Assembly: GCF_001295265.1 (NCBI RefSeq)
Contig: NZ_LJOD01000001.1
Span: 844,705 to 908,704, forward strand
Source of the DNA: Chryseobacterium indologenes
Lineage (GTDB): Bacteria > Bacteroidota > Bacteroidia > Flavobacteriales > Weeksellaceae
Direction: 5' to 3'
Length of the DNA: 64,000 bases
Shown: positions 1 to 7,271 of the stretch, one piece after another
Layout: every line of letters begins with the position of its first letter
How positions within the stretch are numbered: the stretch's first letter is position 1
Translations under genes and position numbers: made by a program
The notes under the pieces: generated by a model
Database searches by the model: none
What the model saw: only the letters and a program-made list of their open reading frames with translations
Told to the model about the DNA's origin: nothing

Positions 1-21
1 AAATTTCAACAATCATTATCA

Positions 22-858
22 ATGAATTTACTGTACATTAACTGGGATGTAGATCCCGAGATCATCAATATATTTGGATTTCCTCTTAAATATTATGGTT
101 TACTATTCTTCGCCGGGCTTGTTTTGTGCTATATGATCTTAAAAAAGATTTATAAGGAGGAGAAATTAAGCAATCAGGCTCATGAAGCTCTTTTTTCTTA
201 TGCAGTCATCGGTATTCTCGTAGGAGCAAGATTAGGGCACTGCCTGTTTTATGATTTCGATTATTATTCCCAGCATCCCCTTGAAATTATCCTGCCTATC
301 CAGAAAGGACCGGACGGAGCTTACACTTTTGTAGGATATGCCGGGCTGGCCAGCCATGGCGGAGGAATCGGACTGATCATCATGCTCCTGCTTTATGCCC
401 GAAAGTTTTCCATTCCGTTCATGAAAGTTCTGGATATTATTGCTATAGCAACACCTTTAGCGGGGGTCTTTATCAGACTGGCCAACCTGATGAATTCTGA
501 AATTATCGGAACCCCTTCCAACGCTCCGTGGGCATTTATTTTCCGGAGAGTAGATGATATTCCCAGACATCCCGCCCAGCTTTACGAAGCCATCTCTTAT
601 TTTGTGATTTTCCTTTTGGTTTATTTCATTTATAAGAAAGGAATCTTCAGGGTGGGAAAAGGATTCTATTTCGGAATAAGCTCACTTTTAATCTTTGTCA
701 TGCGTCTGCTGATTGAATTTGTTAAAGTAGATCAGGTAAGCTTCGAACAGGGAATGAGCCTGAATATGGGGCAGCTTCTGAGTATTCCTTTCATCCTTCT
801 CGGACTGTTTTTTATCATCAGAAGCATCCTGAATAAAAACGAAACGAAGACTCCATAA
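22..858 (+). CDS. lgt: Prolipoprotein diacylglyceryl transferase
   Basis: Inner-membrane enzyme that transfers diacylglycerol from phosphatidylglycerol to the lipobox cysteine of prolipoproteins, the first step of lipoprotein maturation. The 278-aa product is full length for the family and is made of hydrophobic segments. Family landmarks are visible: GARLGHCLFYDF near residues 68-79, SHGG at 111-114, RLANLMNSE at 152-160 and HPAQLYEA at 183-190. The ATG at 22 leaves only 21 bases of window upstream, so promoter and neighbours cannot be judged. A hairpin terminator follows. Many lipoproteins encoded in this window would be its substrates. Confidence 0.96.
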   Translation: MNLLYINWDVDPEIINIFGFPLKYYGLLFFAGLVLCYMILKKIYKEEKLSNQAHEALFSYAVIGILVGARLGHCLFYDFDYYSQHPLEIILPIQKGPDGAYTFVGYAGLASHGGGIGLIIMLLLYARKFSIPFMKVLDIIAIATPLAGVFIRLANLMNSEIIGTPSNAPWAFIFRRVDDIPRHPAQLYEAISYFVIFLLVYFIYKKGIFRVGKGFYFGISSLLIFVMRLLIEFVKVDQVSFEQGMSLNMGQLLSIPFILLGLFFIIRSILNKNETKTP

Positions 859-881
859 TCCATTATGCATATACAAAAAAG

Positions 882-909
882 CCTCCGGAATGACATATTC
901 CGGAGGTTT
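882..909 (+). terminator. Intrinsic terminator after lgt
   Basis: A 10-bp perfect stem, CCTCCGGAAT (882-891) with ATTCCGGAGG (897-906) around a GACAT loop, follows the lgt stop by 23 bases. It is preceded by an A-run and followed by a short T-run, so it could also act on the other strand. Confidence 0.75.
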
Positions 910-1368
910 CTGTTATAACTTTTAAAAAATGGCTTAAGAACTTACAGTCATTAAGCCAATGTATTCATCAGTCGAATACTAACTCTCCACATTCATATTT
1001 TCTAATTATTGCTGGTCAAAGGTGTTTCTGTTTCTGGTATCAAATTTAGATGTTCTGTATAAACTTTGAAAAAAGTATCTATCAATTGATCTCAGCCATC
1101 TACCAAATTCATTAGCCTCAAAAAAATTTCATCAATATCTTATTTAATCTAAGCCCGGGTTAAGAAAGTTGAGATTTAAAGAATGGAAGATGGAAGCAGG
1201 AGGCTGGGAGTTACTTTTAGTTATAGGTATCAAAAGCCGCTGTAAAATCGGATTACCTTAAAAAAATAAAAAGAGATCAACATTTATTATTGTTGGCCTT
1301 CATAACTTCCCTCTTCCAGCTCCCAGCTTCAAACCTCCGTAAATCATAAATTCTGATTCCGGCTGGGG
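910..1368. other. Intergenic region with degenerate inverted repeat
   Basis: About 460 bases between the lgt terminator and the convergent response-regulator gene. No convincing ORF is seen. The distal part holds two purine/pyrimidine-biased arms (about 1181-1214 and 1304-1337) that are imperfect inverted copies sharing GCTGGGAG and GGAAG-type words. The rest shows no recognisable signal. Confidence 0.5.
1181..1337. repeat. Degenerate inverted repeat, possibly a dispersed element
   Basis: The left arm (1181-1214) is G/A-rich with GGAAGATGGAAG and GGCTGGGAG. The right arm (1304-1337) is its degenerate reverse complement, containing CTCTTCCAGC and CTCCCAGC. About 90 bases separate them. This kind of GGAAG/GCTGGGAG text is, from memory, scattered in intergenic regions of Chryseobacterium-type genomes, so a dispersed non-coding repeat is my best reading. 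Only this copy is in the window. Confidence 0.4.
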
Positions 1369-2073
1369 TTATTTAAAATCAACAAAAGGTTTATATGTTC
1401 TTCCTACCGGCAGTTTTTTACCATTTACCTGTATCATGGAGGAAGCTTTCACTTCTACTTTAGACTTAGATATGATGTAAGATTTGTGAATACGGACGAA
1501 CATTTTCGGGTCAAGGCTTTCTTCTATCCTGCTGAGCGGCATTTTTACGGTAACCGTTCCGTTTTTTGTATGAATATGGATATACTCCCGTAAGCTTTCA
1601 ATGTAAAATATATCATTCAGAATGATTTTGATCTGTTTTTTTCCGCTGCTGATAAAAATATGATCGCGGTCTGCTGCTTCCAGAAGAGCTTCTTCAGCAC
1701 TTATCAGGTACTTGAACTTTTCAACTGCTTTCACGAATCTGTCATAAGGAACAGGTTTCATCAGATAATCTACAATATCAAGTTCATAACCTTCCACCGC
1801 ATATTGATGATAGGCCGTTGTAACGATCACAAGGGGTGGATCTTTCAGGTTTTTCAGAAGATCAAAACCTTTTACAACCGGAAGGTGCAGATCAAGGAAC
1901 ATCAGGTCAACAGGCTGTTTTCCCAGCAGAGTTCCTGCATGTACAGCATCTGCGCATTTTTCTACAAGATGGAGTTCTTCGTCTTTATTCACGAAGCTTT
2001 CAAGAATATCAGAGGCAATAGGCTCATCTTCAACGATGATGCAGCTGTATTTTTTAGTGGCCGGATGTGTCAT
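1369..2073 (-). CDS. LytTR-family response regulator
   Basis: DNA-binding response regulator of the AlgR/LytR type. The receiver domain (about residues 9-125) has acidic residues in VEDEP and the phospho-acceptor Asp61 in FLDLHLP. A LytTR DNA-binding domain (about 136-233) follows, with the characteristic FVRIHKSYII stretch. It overlaps the 3' end of the upstream sensor kinase gene by 20 bases, so the two are translationally linked and form a two-component pair. Target genes are unknown. Such pairs often control membrane or efflux genes, but nothing here shows that directly. Confidence 0.93.
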   Translation of the reverse strand: MTHPATKKYSCIIVEDEPIASDILESFVNKDEELHLVEKCADAVHAGTLLGKQPVDLMFLDLHLPVVKGFDLLKNLKDPPLVIVTTAYHQYAVEGYELDIVDYLMKPVPYDRFVKAVEKFKYLISAEEALLEAADRDHIFISSGKKQIKIILNDIFYIESLREYIHIHTKNGTVTVKMPLSRIEESLDPKMFVRIHKSYIISKSKVEVKASSMIQVNGKKLPVGRTYKPFVDFK

Positions 2074-3127
2074 TCAGATCAATGGTTAAATGTACAATGT
2101 AATGGTTTTTTTTATCTTCAACAGTCAGAATATGTTTTGGATAAAGCAGTTCGAGCTGTCTGCGTATATTTTTCAGACCTATTTTAGTGGAATTGCCATG
2201 GGGCTTTTCCTCTTTTGAATTTTCAATACGGTAACGGAAGATCCCGTCTTTCAGCTGAATATCAATATGAATAAATTTCTGCCCTATACTCTCCGAAACA
2301 CCATGCTTAAAAGCATTTTCAACAAACTGTATCAGGATAAGCGGAGAAACTTCCTGTAGCGGACGGTCTATATTTTCATGAAAACTGACTTCAAGATCAT
2401 AATGCCTGATCTGCTGGATCTGGATAAAGTCACGGATATTTTCTATTTCTTTTTCAATAGAAATGGATTTTTTGGCTGCTTCATAAATATTATACCTCAT
2501 CACTTTGGAAAGCTGTAAGATAACTTCAGGAGTTCCATCCGCCTTTTTAAGGGCCATTCCGTAGATGTTATTAAGGGTATTGAATAAGAAATGAGGGTTG
2601 ATCTGGGCCTTCAGCATACTCAGCTCCTGATCCAGTTTTTCCGTTTTCAGCTGAGATAGCTGTTCTTTAAGAAGGTTCTTCTGTCTTGTAATTTCAACCC
2701 CGAAAACCAGACCTACCATAAAAATAAGATCCATAAATGAATTGAAAGCAACCAATCCGTTGATAAATCCCGACGGTATTTTCCCATCCAGTGTTTCAAC
2801 CGCTCCGTAAATATGAGGATAAATAATATAATGGGTAAAAAGTCTGTGAGCAAGTACAGCCAGAACGATGATAGGAATATACAGAAACAGCTTCAAAAAC
2901 CTGTTCAACCCTATCTTTTCATATAAATAAAGCAGTGAATACGCCAGCGGCACCTTAACCAAAAGATACCCCAGCTCCAGAACCACTGTGTTCTGAAGTC
3001 TTATCTGCCAATCCAAACCGGGAAACTGATACCTTGACCAATAGAAATCAAGGTATACTTCCAGAATATAATACAGGATCCAAAAAAGCAGATGGACATA
3101 TACTTTTGATTTTCTGTCGGGTTCCAA
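2054..3127 (-). CDS. LytS/YehU-type sensor histidine kinase
   Basis: Membrane sensor kinase, partner of the LytTR regulator encoded just downstream. The N-terminal ~145 residues hold about four hydrophobic segments without a recognisable extracellular domain. A short coiled coil follows (about 148-175), then the His_kinase box QINPHFLFNTLNNIYG with phospho-acceptor His179, and a HATPase domain with the N-box FVENAFKHGV and the glycine motif KIGLKNIRRQLELLY. The reading frame starts at a TTG (3127); an in-frame stop lies shortly upstream and no nearby ATG exists, so a rare TTG start is the most likely choice. Confidence 0.9.
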   Translation of the reverse strand: MEPDRKSKVYVHLLFWILYYILEVYLDFYWSRYQFPGLDWQIRLQNTVVLELGYLLVKVPLAYSLLYLYEKIGLNRFLKLFLYIPIIVLAVLAHRLFTHYIIYPHIYGAVETLDGKIPSGFINGLVAFNSFMDLIFMVGLVFGVEITRQKNLLKEQLSQLKTEKLDQELSMLKAQINPHFLFNTLNNIYGMALKKADGTPEVILQLSKVMRYNIYEAAKKSISIEKEIENIRDFIQIQQIRHYDLEVSFHENIDRPLQEVSPLILIQFVENAFKHGVSESIGQKFIHIDIQLKDGIFRYRIENSKEEKPHGNSTKIGLKNIRRQLELLYPKHILTVEDKKNHYIVHLTIDLNDTSGH

Positions 3128-3207
3128 ATCCGTGATGATTTATAATGCAAAATACTATCTTTCAATGAAAAATAAAAATAGAATATCTATCAAAAAAACT
3201 TATGCGT

Positions 3208-3600
3208 CTATGAACGACGGCTTTTCTTTTGAGCCGGATATTCGGAAAACATCAGCTGTAAAAAACTGCATATAAGAAGCACGTTGAATTCAATTCCGTT
3301 GGTTCCCCCTCCTACAACAAACCAGCCGTTCTGCCAGTGAACATAATAAATTCCAAAAATAAAGATCAGTATGTTACAGATGGCTACAGGCCTGATGAAT
3401 GAATCTATCCAGATTAAAGCGACAGAAGCCAGATGAACAAGCTTTATCATCCATGCCAGATACAGCCCAAACGGACTGAAACCAATGGTGTCTAAAAAAA
3501 GAAGCCCAAAATTATTAACATCACCGCTGAAAATAGAAACAGCACTGTGCATCAGCAGAATAACTGAAAGGCCACACCGGAGAAAGAAATACTTTTTCAT
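3208..3600 (-). CDS. DoxX-like small membrane protein
   Basis: A 130-aa protein with about four transmembrane helices and a basic C-terminus (QKKSRRS). Size, topology and the pattern of an N-terminal helix followed by a GFSPFGLYLAW segment resemble the DoxX family of small quinone/oxidoreductase-associated membrane proteins; assignment is by overall look rather than a diagnostic motif. It stands alone upstream of the sensor kinase, on the same strand, about 80 bases away. Confidence 0.65.
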   Translation of the reverse strand: MKKYFFLRCGLSVILLMHSAVSIFSGDVNNFGLLFLDTIGFSPFGLYLAWMIKLVHLASVALIWIDSFIRPVAICNILIFIFGIYYVHWQNGWFVVGGGTNGIEFNVLLICSFLQLMFSEYPAQKKSRRS

Positions 3601-3722
3601 GAAACCAATTTAGAAAAATCATGAAAAAACTGACCAACAGTGTATATCAACAACTGATAAATAGATATAAAAATGGATAACCGAACATTCAGTTATCCAT
3701 CATTCATTATTTCAAAAAATAA

Positions 3723-4478
3723 CTATCTGGTTGTATAGCCGCCGTTGGCAAAAATAGTCTGGCCGGTGATCCACCATCCGTCTGTTACCAGAAATTCAAC
3801 CAGAGGGGCAATATCCTTAATATCGGTAAGCCCTCCTAATGCTGAAGCTGATTTATGATAGGCTACAGCATCGTCTGTTTCCTGCCCATAGAAAAACGGG
3901 GTATCCATTGGTCCCGGAGCAACTGCTGTTACTGAGATTCCCCTATTTCCGAATTCTTTAGATGCAGCTCTTGTAAAATGCTCTACCGGAGCCTTTGCTC
4001 CTGCATACGTAGAATATAATCCTGTATAAGCTGCCAGCAGTGAAGTAACAATCGTACAGATCTTTCCGTTGTTATTCAGCTTTTTCCCTGCTTCCTGCAA
4101 AAAGAAATAGGCTGATTTTGAATTAACATTGAACATGGTATCATATTCAGCCTCAGTAGTTTCTGCAAACGGCTTTTTAAGCACCATTCCTACTGTATTG
4201 ATCGCAATATCTATTCCCCCGAACCTGGATACCGTTTCATCAAAGAATTTTGCGATATTGTCCACCTGCGTAAGATCTCCCTGAAATAGAAATGCTTCAG
4301 CCCCTAAAGCCTGAGCTTCTGCCAAAGTCTTCTCACTTTCTGCTCTGGAGCTTTCACTGTTATAATGAATAGCCAGCTTCGCTCCTTTTGCTGCAAAATC
4401 CCTGCTTAGCAGCCCTCCTAAGTTTTTACCTCCTCCGGCAATTAATACTACCTTTCCTTTAACATCTTGTGTTGACAT
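3723..4478 (-). CDS. SDR-family NAD(P)-dependent oxidoreductase
   Basis: Classical short-chain dehydrogenase/reductase of 251 aa. The cofactor-binding glycine motif appears as AGGGKNLGG near the N-terminus, the structural motif NTVG in mid-protein, and the catalytic triad as Ser, Tyr in YAGAK and the following Lys. The C-terminal GPMDTPFF and GWWITGQTIFANGGY are family-typical. I chose the ATG at 4478 (MSTQDVKG) because the frame extends upstream only into low-complexity, non-homologous sequence. The substrate is not predictable. Monocistronic as far as can be seen. Confidence 0.93.
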   Translation of the reverse strand: MSTQDVKGKVVLIAGGGKNLGGLLSRDFAAKGAKLAIHYNSESSRAESEKTLAEAQALGAEAFLFQGDLTQVDNIAKFFDETVSRFGGIDIAINTVGMVLKKPFAETTEAEYDTMFNVNSKSAYFFLQEAGKKLNNNGKICTIVTSLLAAYTGLYSTYAGAKAPVEHFTRAASKEFGNRGISVTAVAPGPMDTPFFYGQETDDAVAYHKSASALGGLTDIKDIAPLVEFLVTDGWWITGQTIFANGGYTTR

Positions 4479-5010
4479 TGTATATTGTTTTATGTTACTG
4501 GAGCAAAGATGGATAATGAAAATAAATCTATCATGGTGAATCTTTCGGAAACTGCAGCCTGTGATAAACTCTTTGATATCGTAGCTGTAAAAGTGTATTA
4601 AAATAAAAATATTCACAATTTTTTGAAATTAAAAAACTCATACATATCCCATTAAATCACAGAAAGATACAGTAATAAAACACTACAAAAACACTATATT
4701 CCCAGGCTGAACACAGGAATAAAACTCAGGTATTTGTGAACTTTAGGCATAACATTTGATGCTAAAAAAGCATATTATAACAAACACCACTTCATTTTTA
4801 TAATATATTATTTTCCACAATCCTCAGCTTGCTGGGGATTTTTTATATTGGGATGAGGTGTAAAATTTAACATGCTTCGGATGACGCTCTGACTTTTTAA
4901 GGACATGATTTACTGAAAAAACACCTCTATACTGATGGAGCCTATTTTATTCAGAAAATATATTTTTGATAATCAAATATTTAAAACAGTGCCATTCATT
5001 TTATTATTCG
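4479..5010. other. Long divergent intergenic region
   Basis: About 530 bases between the SDR gene (minus) and the promoter of the cold-shock gene (plus). It is AT-rich, contains no convincing gene, and holds one isolated intrinsic terminator for the plus strand (4819-4844). A 14-codon ATG ORF lies just before that terminator, from about 4759. Confidence 0.5.
4819..4844 (+). terminator. Orphan intrinsic terminator
   Basis: AATCCTCAGC (4819-4828) pairs with GCTGGGGATT (4831-4840) with one G-U pair and a two-base loop, followed by TTTT. It has the form of a plus-strand Rho-independent terminator but no annotated plus-strand gene lies upstream. It may end a small RNA or a very short gene. Confidence 0.55.
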
Positions 5011-5286
5011 TACCTTTGTACAGATTAGTAAGCAGGAAACTGTCCTCGCTTTCTGTTTTAGTTTAGAATATTTCTTTTTTTCTTTCAGTTTTTGCTTTTT
5101 CAGCGGCTCATTTTTAGCTTTTGATTCTTGTATTAATGATAGGATTTCAGAGTACTGATACCGGATAAGCCAAGGGTTCAGACAGTATATACAAAAACAG
5201 AACACAAAGCTGATGACATTATGAACAACGTTCAGACAGACCGTAACACCCCATATTAACCAGAAACTAAATACTAAAAATAATTT
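5011..5286 (+). promoter_or_regulatory. Putative promoter and long 5' leader of cold-shock gene
   Basis: TACCTTTG at 5011-5018 matches the Bacteroidota -7 box TAnnTTTG; no good -33 TTG is seen. A start near 5024 would give a leader of about 260 nt. It opens with a hairpin (5031-5050, AGCAGGA with TCCTCGCT) and contains U-rich blocks (5075-5084, 5094-5101) perfectly complementary to A-rich stretches of the first codons (5320-5329, 5344-5351). Long structured leaders are known for cspA-type mRNAs; regulation here is inference. Confidence 0.4.
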
Positions 5287-5715
5287 ATGGCAGACTCTTT
5301 TTCTAAAAAAGAAAATTTTAAGAAAAAAATTCAAAAACAAAAAGAAAAAGCGCTAAGACGCGAAGAACGTAAAACGAACAACAACAAAGGTAAAGAGCTT
5401 GAAGATGTATTTATGTATGTAGATGAGTTCGGAAGACTTACCTCTACCCCCCCTGAAGGAAGACAGGAGGTGAACCTTGATGAGATTCAGCTTGGTGCTG
5501 CTCCTATCATTGAAGAAGATCCCCGTAAAACGGGAATCATTACATTCCACAGTGAAAAAGGTTACGGTTTTATTACTGAAGATAAAACGAAAGAAAACAT
5601 CTTTTTTCACAATAACAGCTGTACAGAACCGGTAAAAAAAGGAAACAAAGTTTCTTTTGAAAAGGAAAAATCTCCAAAAGGATTTTCTGCCGTTGACATT
5701 CAGATTGTCAAATAA
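5287..5715 (+). CDS. Cold-shock-domain protein with basic N-terminal extension
   Basis: Nucleic-acid-binding protein of 142 aa. The C-terminal ~60 residues (about 82-142) form a cold-shock OB fold with RNP1-like KGYGFI (91-96) and RNP2-like NIFFH (104-108). The first ~35 residues are strongly basic (many Lys/Arg), followed by an acidic linker. This differs from the ~65-aa CspA type and resembles the longer Bacteroidota cold-shock proteins that carry a lysine-rich extension. It probably acts as an RNA chaperone in the cytoplasm. It is preceded by a long leader and followed by a hairpin terminator. Confidence 0.88.
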   Translation: MADSFSKKENFKKKIQKQKEKALRREERKTNNNKGKELEDVFMYVDEFGRLTSTPPEGRQEVNLDEIQLGAAPIIEEDPRKTGIITFHSEKGYGFITEDKTKENIFFHNNSCTEPVKKGNKVSFEKEKSPKGFSAVDIQIVK

Positions 5716-5771
5716 TTTCTTAACAAAAAGCAGGCAGCCTTTTCAGGCGAATCCGTTTTTAATATACTACA

Positions 5772-5795
5772 GAAGCCACCTTTTCAGGTGGCTTC
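5772..5795. terminator. Hairpin between convergent genes
   Basis: A 9-bp perfect stem GAAGCCACC / GGTGGCTTC around TTTTCA lies between the cold-shock gene and the convergent efflux channel gene. There is no T-run directly after it on either strand, so it is a probable shared terminator rather than a certain one. Confidence 0.55.
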
Positions 5796-5819
5796 ATGCA
5801 TCGTAAAAAAAAGTAAAAA

Positions 5820-7271
5820 TTAGTCCAGCTTCCCGCCCAGTGCTTTAAACAGCAGAACGTTATTTCTGGTATTCTGATGCTGAAACTGAAGCAGGTCCAG
5901 CTCAGCAGTCAGTTTGCTTTTCTGAGAATTAATCAGTTCAAAATAATTCGCATAACCTGTCAGATACAGATCGTTGGAAACCTCTACCCCACGATCCAGA
6001 AATCCTACTTCTTCAGCCTTCAGCTGCAAAACCTTTTCATAGATCTTAGTCTGCTTCAGGATCGACTGCAGTTCATTAAATGCTGTGGTAATGCTCTTCT
6101 GATAATTTAGAAAAGCGATCTCCTGCTCTTTGCCGGCCACATTAAATTCATGTTTCAGCTGGCCTTTATTAAAAACAGGAACCATCAGCCCGCCCAACAA
6201 CTGTCCCGCCAGTGATGCGGGTTTGAAGAATGTACCGGCAGAAAAAGCATTCAGTCCGAAGCTTGCTCCCAGATCTATTTTAGGATAAAAGGCTGCCCTT
6301 GCTGCTTTGGCATCAGCCTGGGAAGCTTCCAGCACATAATAATTTGCAGCTACGTCGGGTCTTGAATGAATCACAGCTTCTATATTGATGTCTTTATTCA
6401 GGATTTCCATATTGGTTGGCATTAAGGTTTTTCCTCTTTTCACACCACCGCCATAACTTCCTGTCAGCGTTGTAATCGCCTGTTCTACTGTAACGATCTC
6501 TACTTTAATATGTTCAATCTCAGCAAGCCAGTTGTTATTCTGTGCTTTGAACTGCTGTACCGCCAGTTCTGTTGCTTTTCCTACTTCCCTCTGAGCCAGG
6601 ACGATCTCAAAAGCCCTCTGCTGAAGGTTATAGTTCTTCTGATAAATCGCCAGCCGGTTATCCAGGGCAACCAACTGATAATAAAGGTTAGCAATATCGG
6701 TAAACAGCTCTACCTGAAGCAGTCTTAAGCCTTCTGTAGAGGCCATAAACTTCTTCTGGGCAGACAGTTTTTTATTTTTAAGCTTACCCCACGCATCAAT
6801 TTCCCAGCTGCTTCTTGCTCCCAGCCAGTAATTGGGGGTGAAGTCACGGTTGATTTTCTGATCTTCCGTAATATTAGGGGAAAGGTTTGTGTCATAATTC
6901 CCAACCCCTTCCATCGTATATTTTCCGTAGCGGTCCCCTGAAGCAGCTGCTCCTATTTCAAGAGAAGGAAGAAGATCCATTTTGGATCTGCGGAGAAAGC
7001 TGTTGGCAATTTCCACCCTCTGCTGTGCAATCTGAAAATCAGGGTTGGCTTCCATCACTTTTTCGAAAAGTTCCTGCAGCTGGGGATCTGTAAAATAAGC
7101 CTTCAGGTTGATCTGCTGAAACTTATCCGCATCTGTATTATTTTCAGTCCGGACTGCTTCATCCGGCAGCGTTCGGGCTTTTTTAATATCAGCAACATTC
7201 GGGACGGCACACGAGGTGAGCCCTAAAGCTGCGATTCCATATACTATAGATTTATGCTTTAATCTTTTCAT
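5820..7271 (-). CDS. RND efflux outer-membrane channel lipoprotein (OprM/NodT family)
   Basis: TolC-like outer-membrane factor of a tripartite multidrug pump. From the ATG at 7271 it is about 483 aa, starts with a lipoprotein signal peptide and lipobox LTSC (acylated Cys about residue 21), and shows the two repeated outer-membrane-efflux-protein halves with long helical stretches (PDFQIAQQRVEIANSFLRR; RPDVAANYYVLEASQADAKAARAAFYP). I preferred 7271 over the upstream start at 7298 because the signal peptide begins there. The start overlaps the end of the pump gene by 20 bases, so it is the last gene of the efflux operon. Confidence 0.95.
   Translation of the reverse strand: MKRLKHKSIVYGIAALGLTSCAVPNVADIKKARTLPDEAVRTENNTDADKFQQINLKAYFTDPQLQELFEKVMEANPDFQIAQQRVEIANSFLRRSKMDLLPSLEIGAAASGDRYGKYTMEGVGNYDTNLSPNITEDQKINRDFTPNYWLGARSSWEIDAWGKLKNKKLSAQKKFMASTEGLRLLQVELFTDIANLYYQLVALDNRLAIYQKNYNLQQRAFEIVLAQREVGKATELAVQQFKAQNNNWLAEIEHIKVEIVTVEQAITTLTGSYGGGVKRGKTLMPTNMEILNKDINIEAVIHSRPDVAANYYVLEASQADAKAARAAFYPKIDLGASFGLNAFSAGTFFKPASLAGQLLGGLMVPVFNKGQLKHEFNVAGKEQEIAFLNYQKSITTAFNELQSILKQTKIYEKVLQLKAEEVGFLDRGVEVSNDLYLTGYANYFELINSQKSKLTAELDLLQFQHQNTRNNVLLFKALGGKLD

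Noticed and set aside
1660..2187. Plus-strand ORF of 175 codons opposite the response regulator
   Set aside because: Antisense shadow of a well-supported two-component pair; translation has no domain features.
4996..5340. Minus-strand ORF of 114 codons covering the cold-shock leader and start
   Set aside because: Low-complexity Phe/Lys-rich translation that results from the U- and A-rich leader and overlaps the clear plus-strand gene; no signal of its own.
5745..5770. Weak GCAGGCAGCC/TTTTCAGGC pairing before the 5772 hairpin
   Set aside because: Pairing is poor and the adjacent 9-bp stem is a much better terminator candidate.
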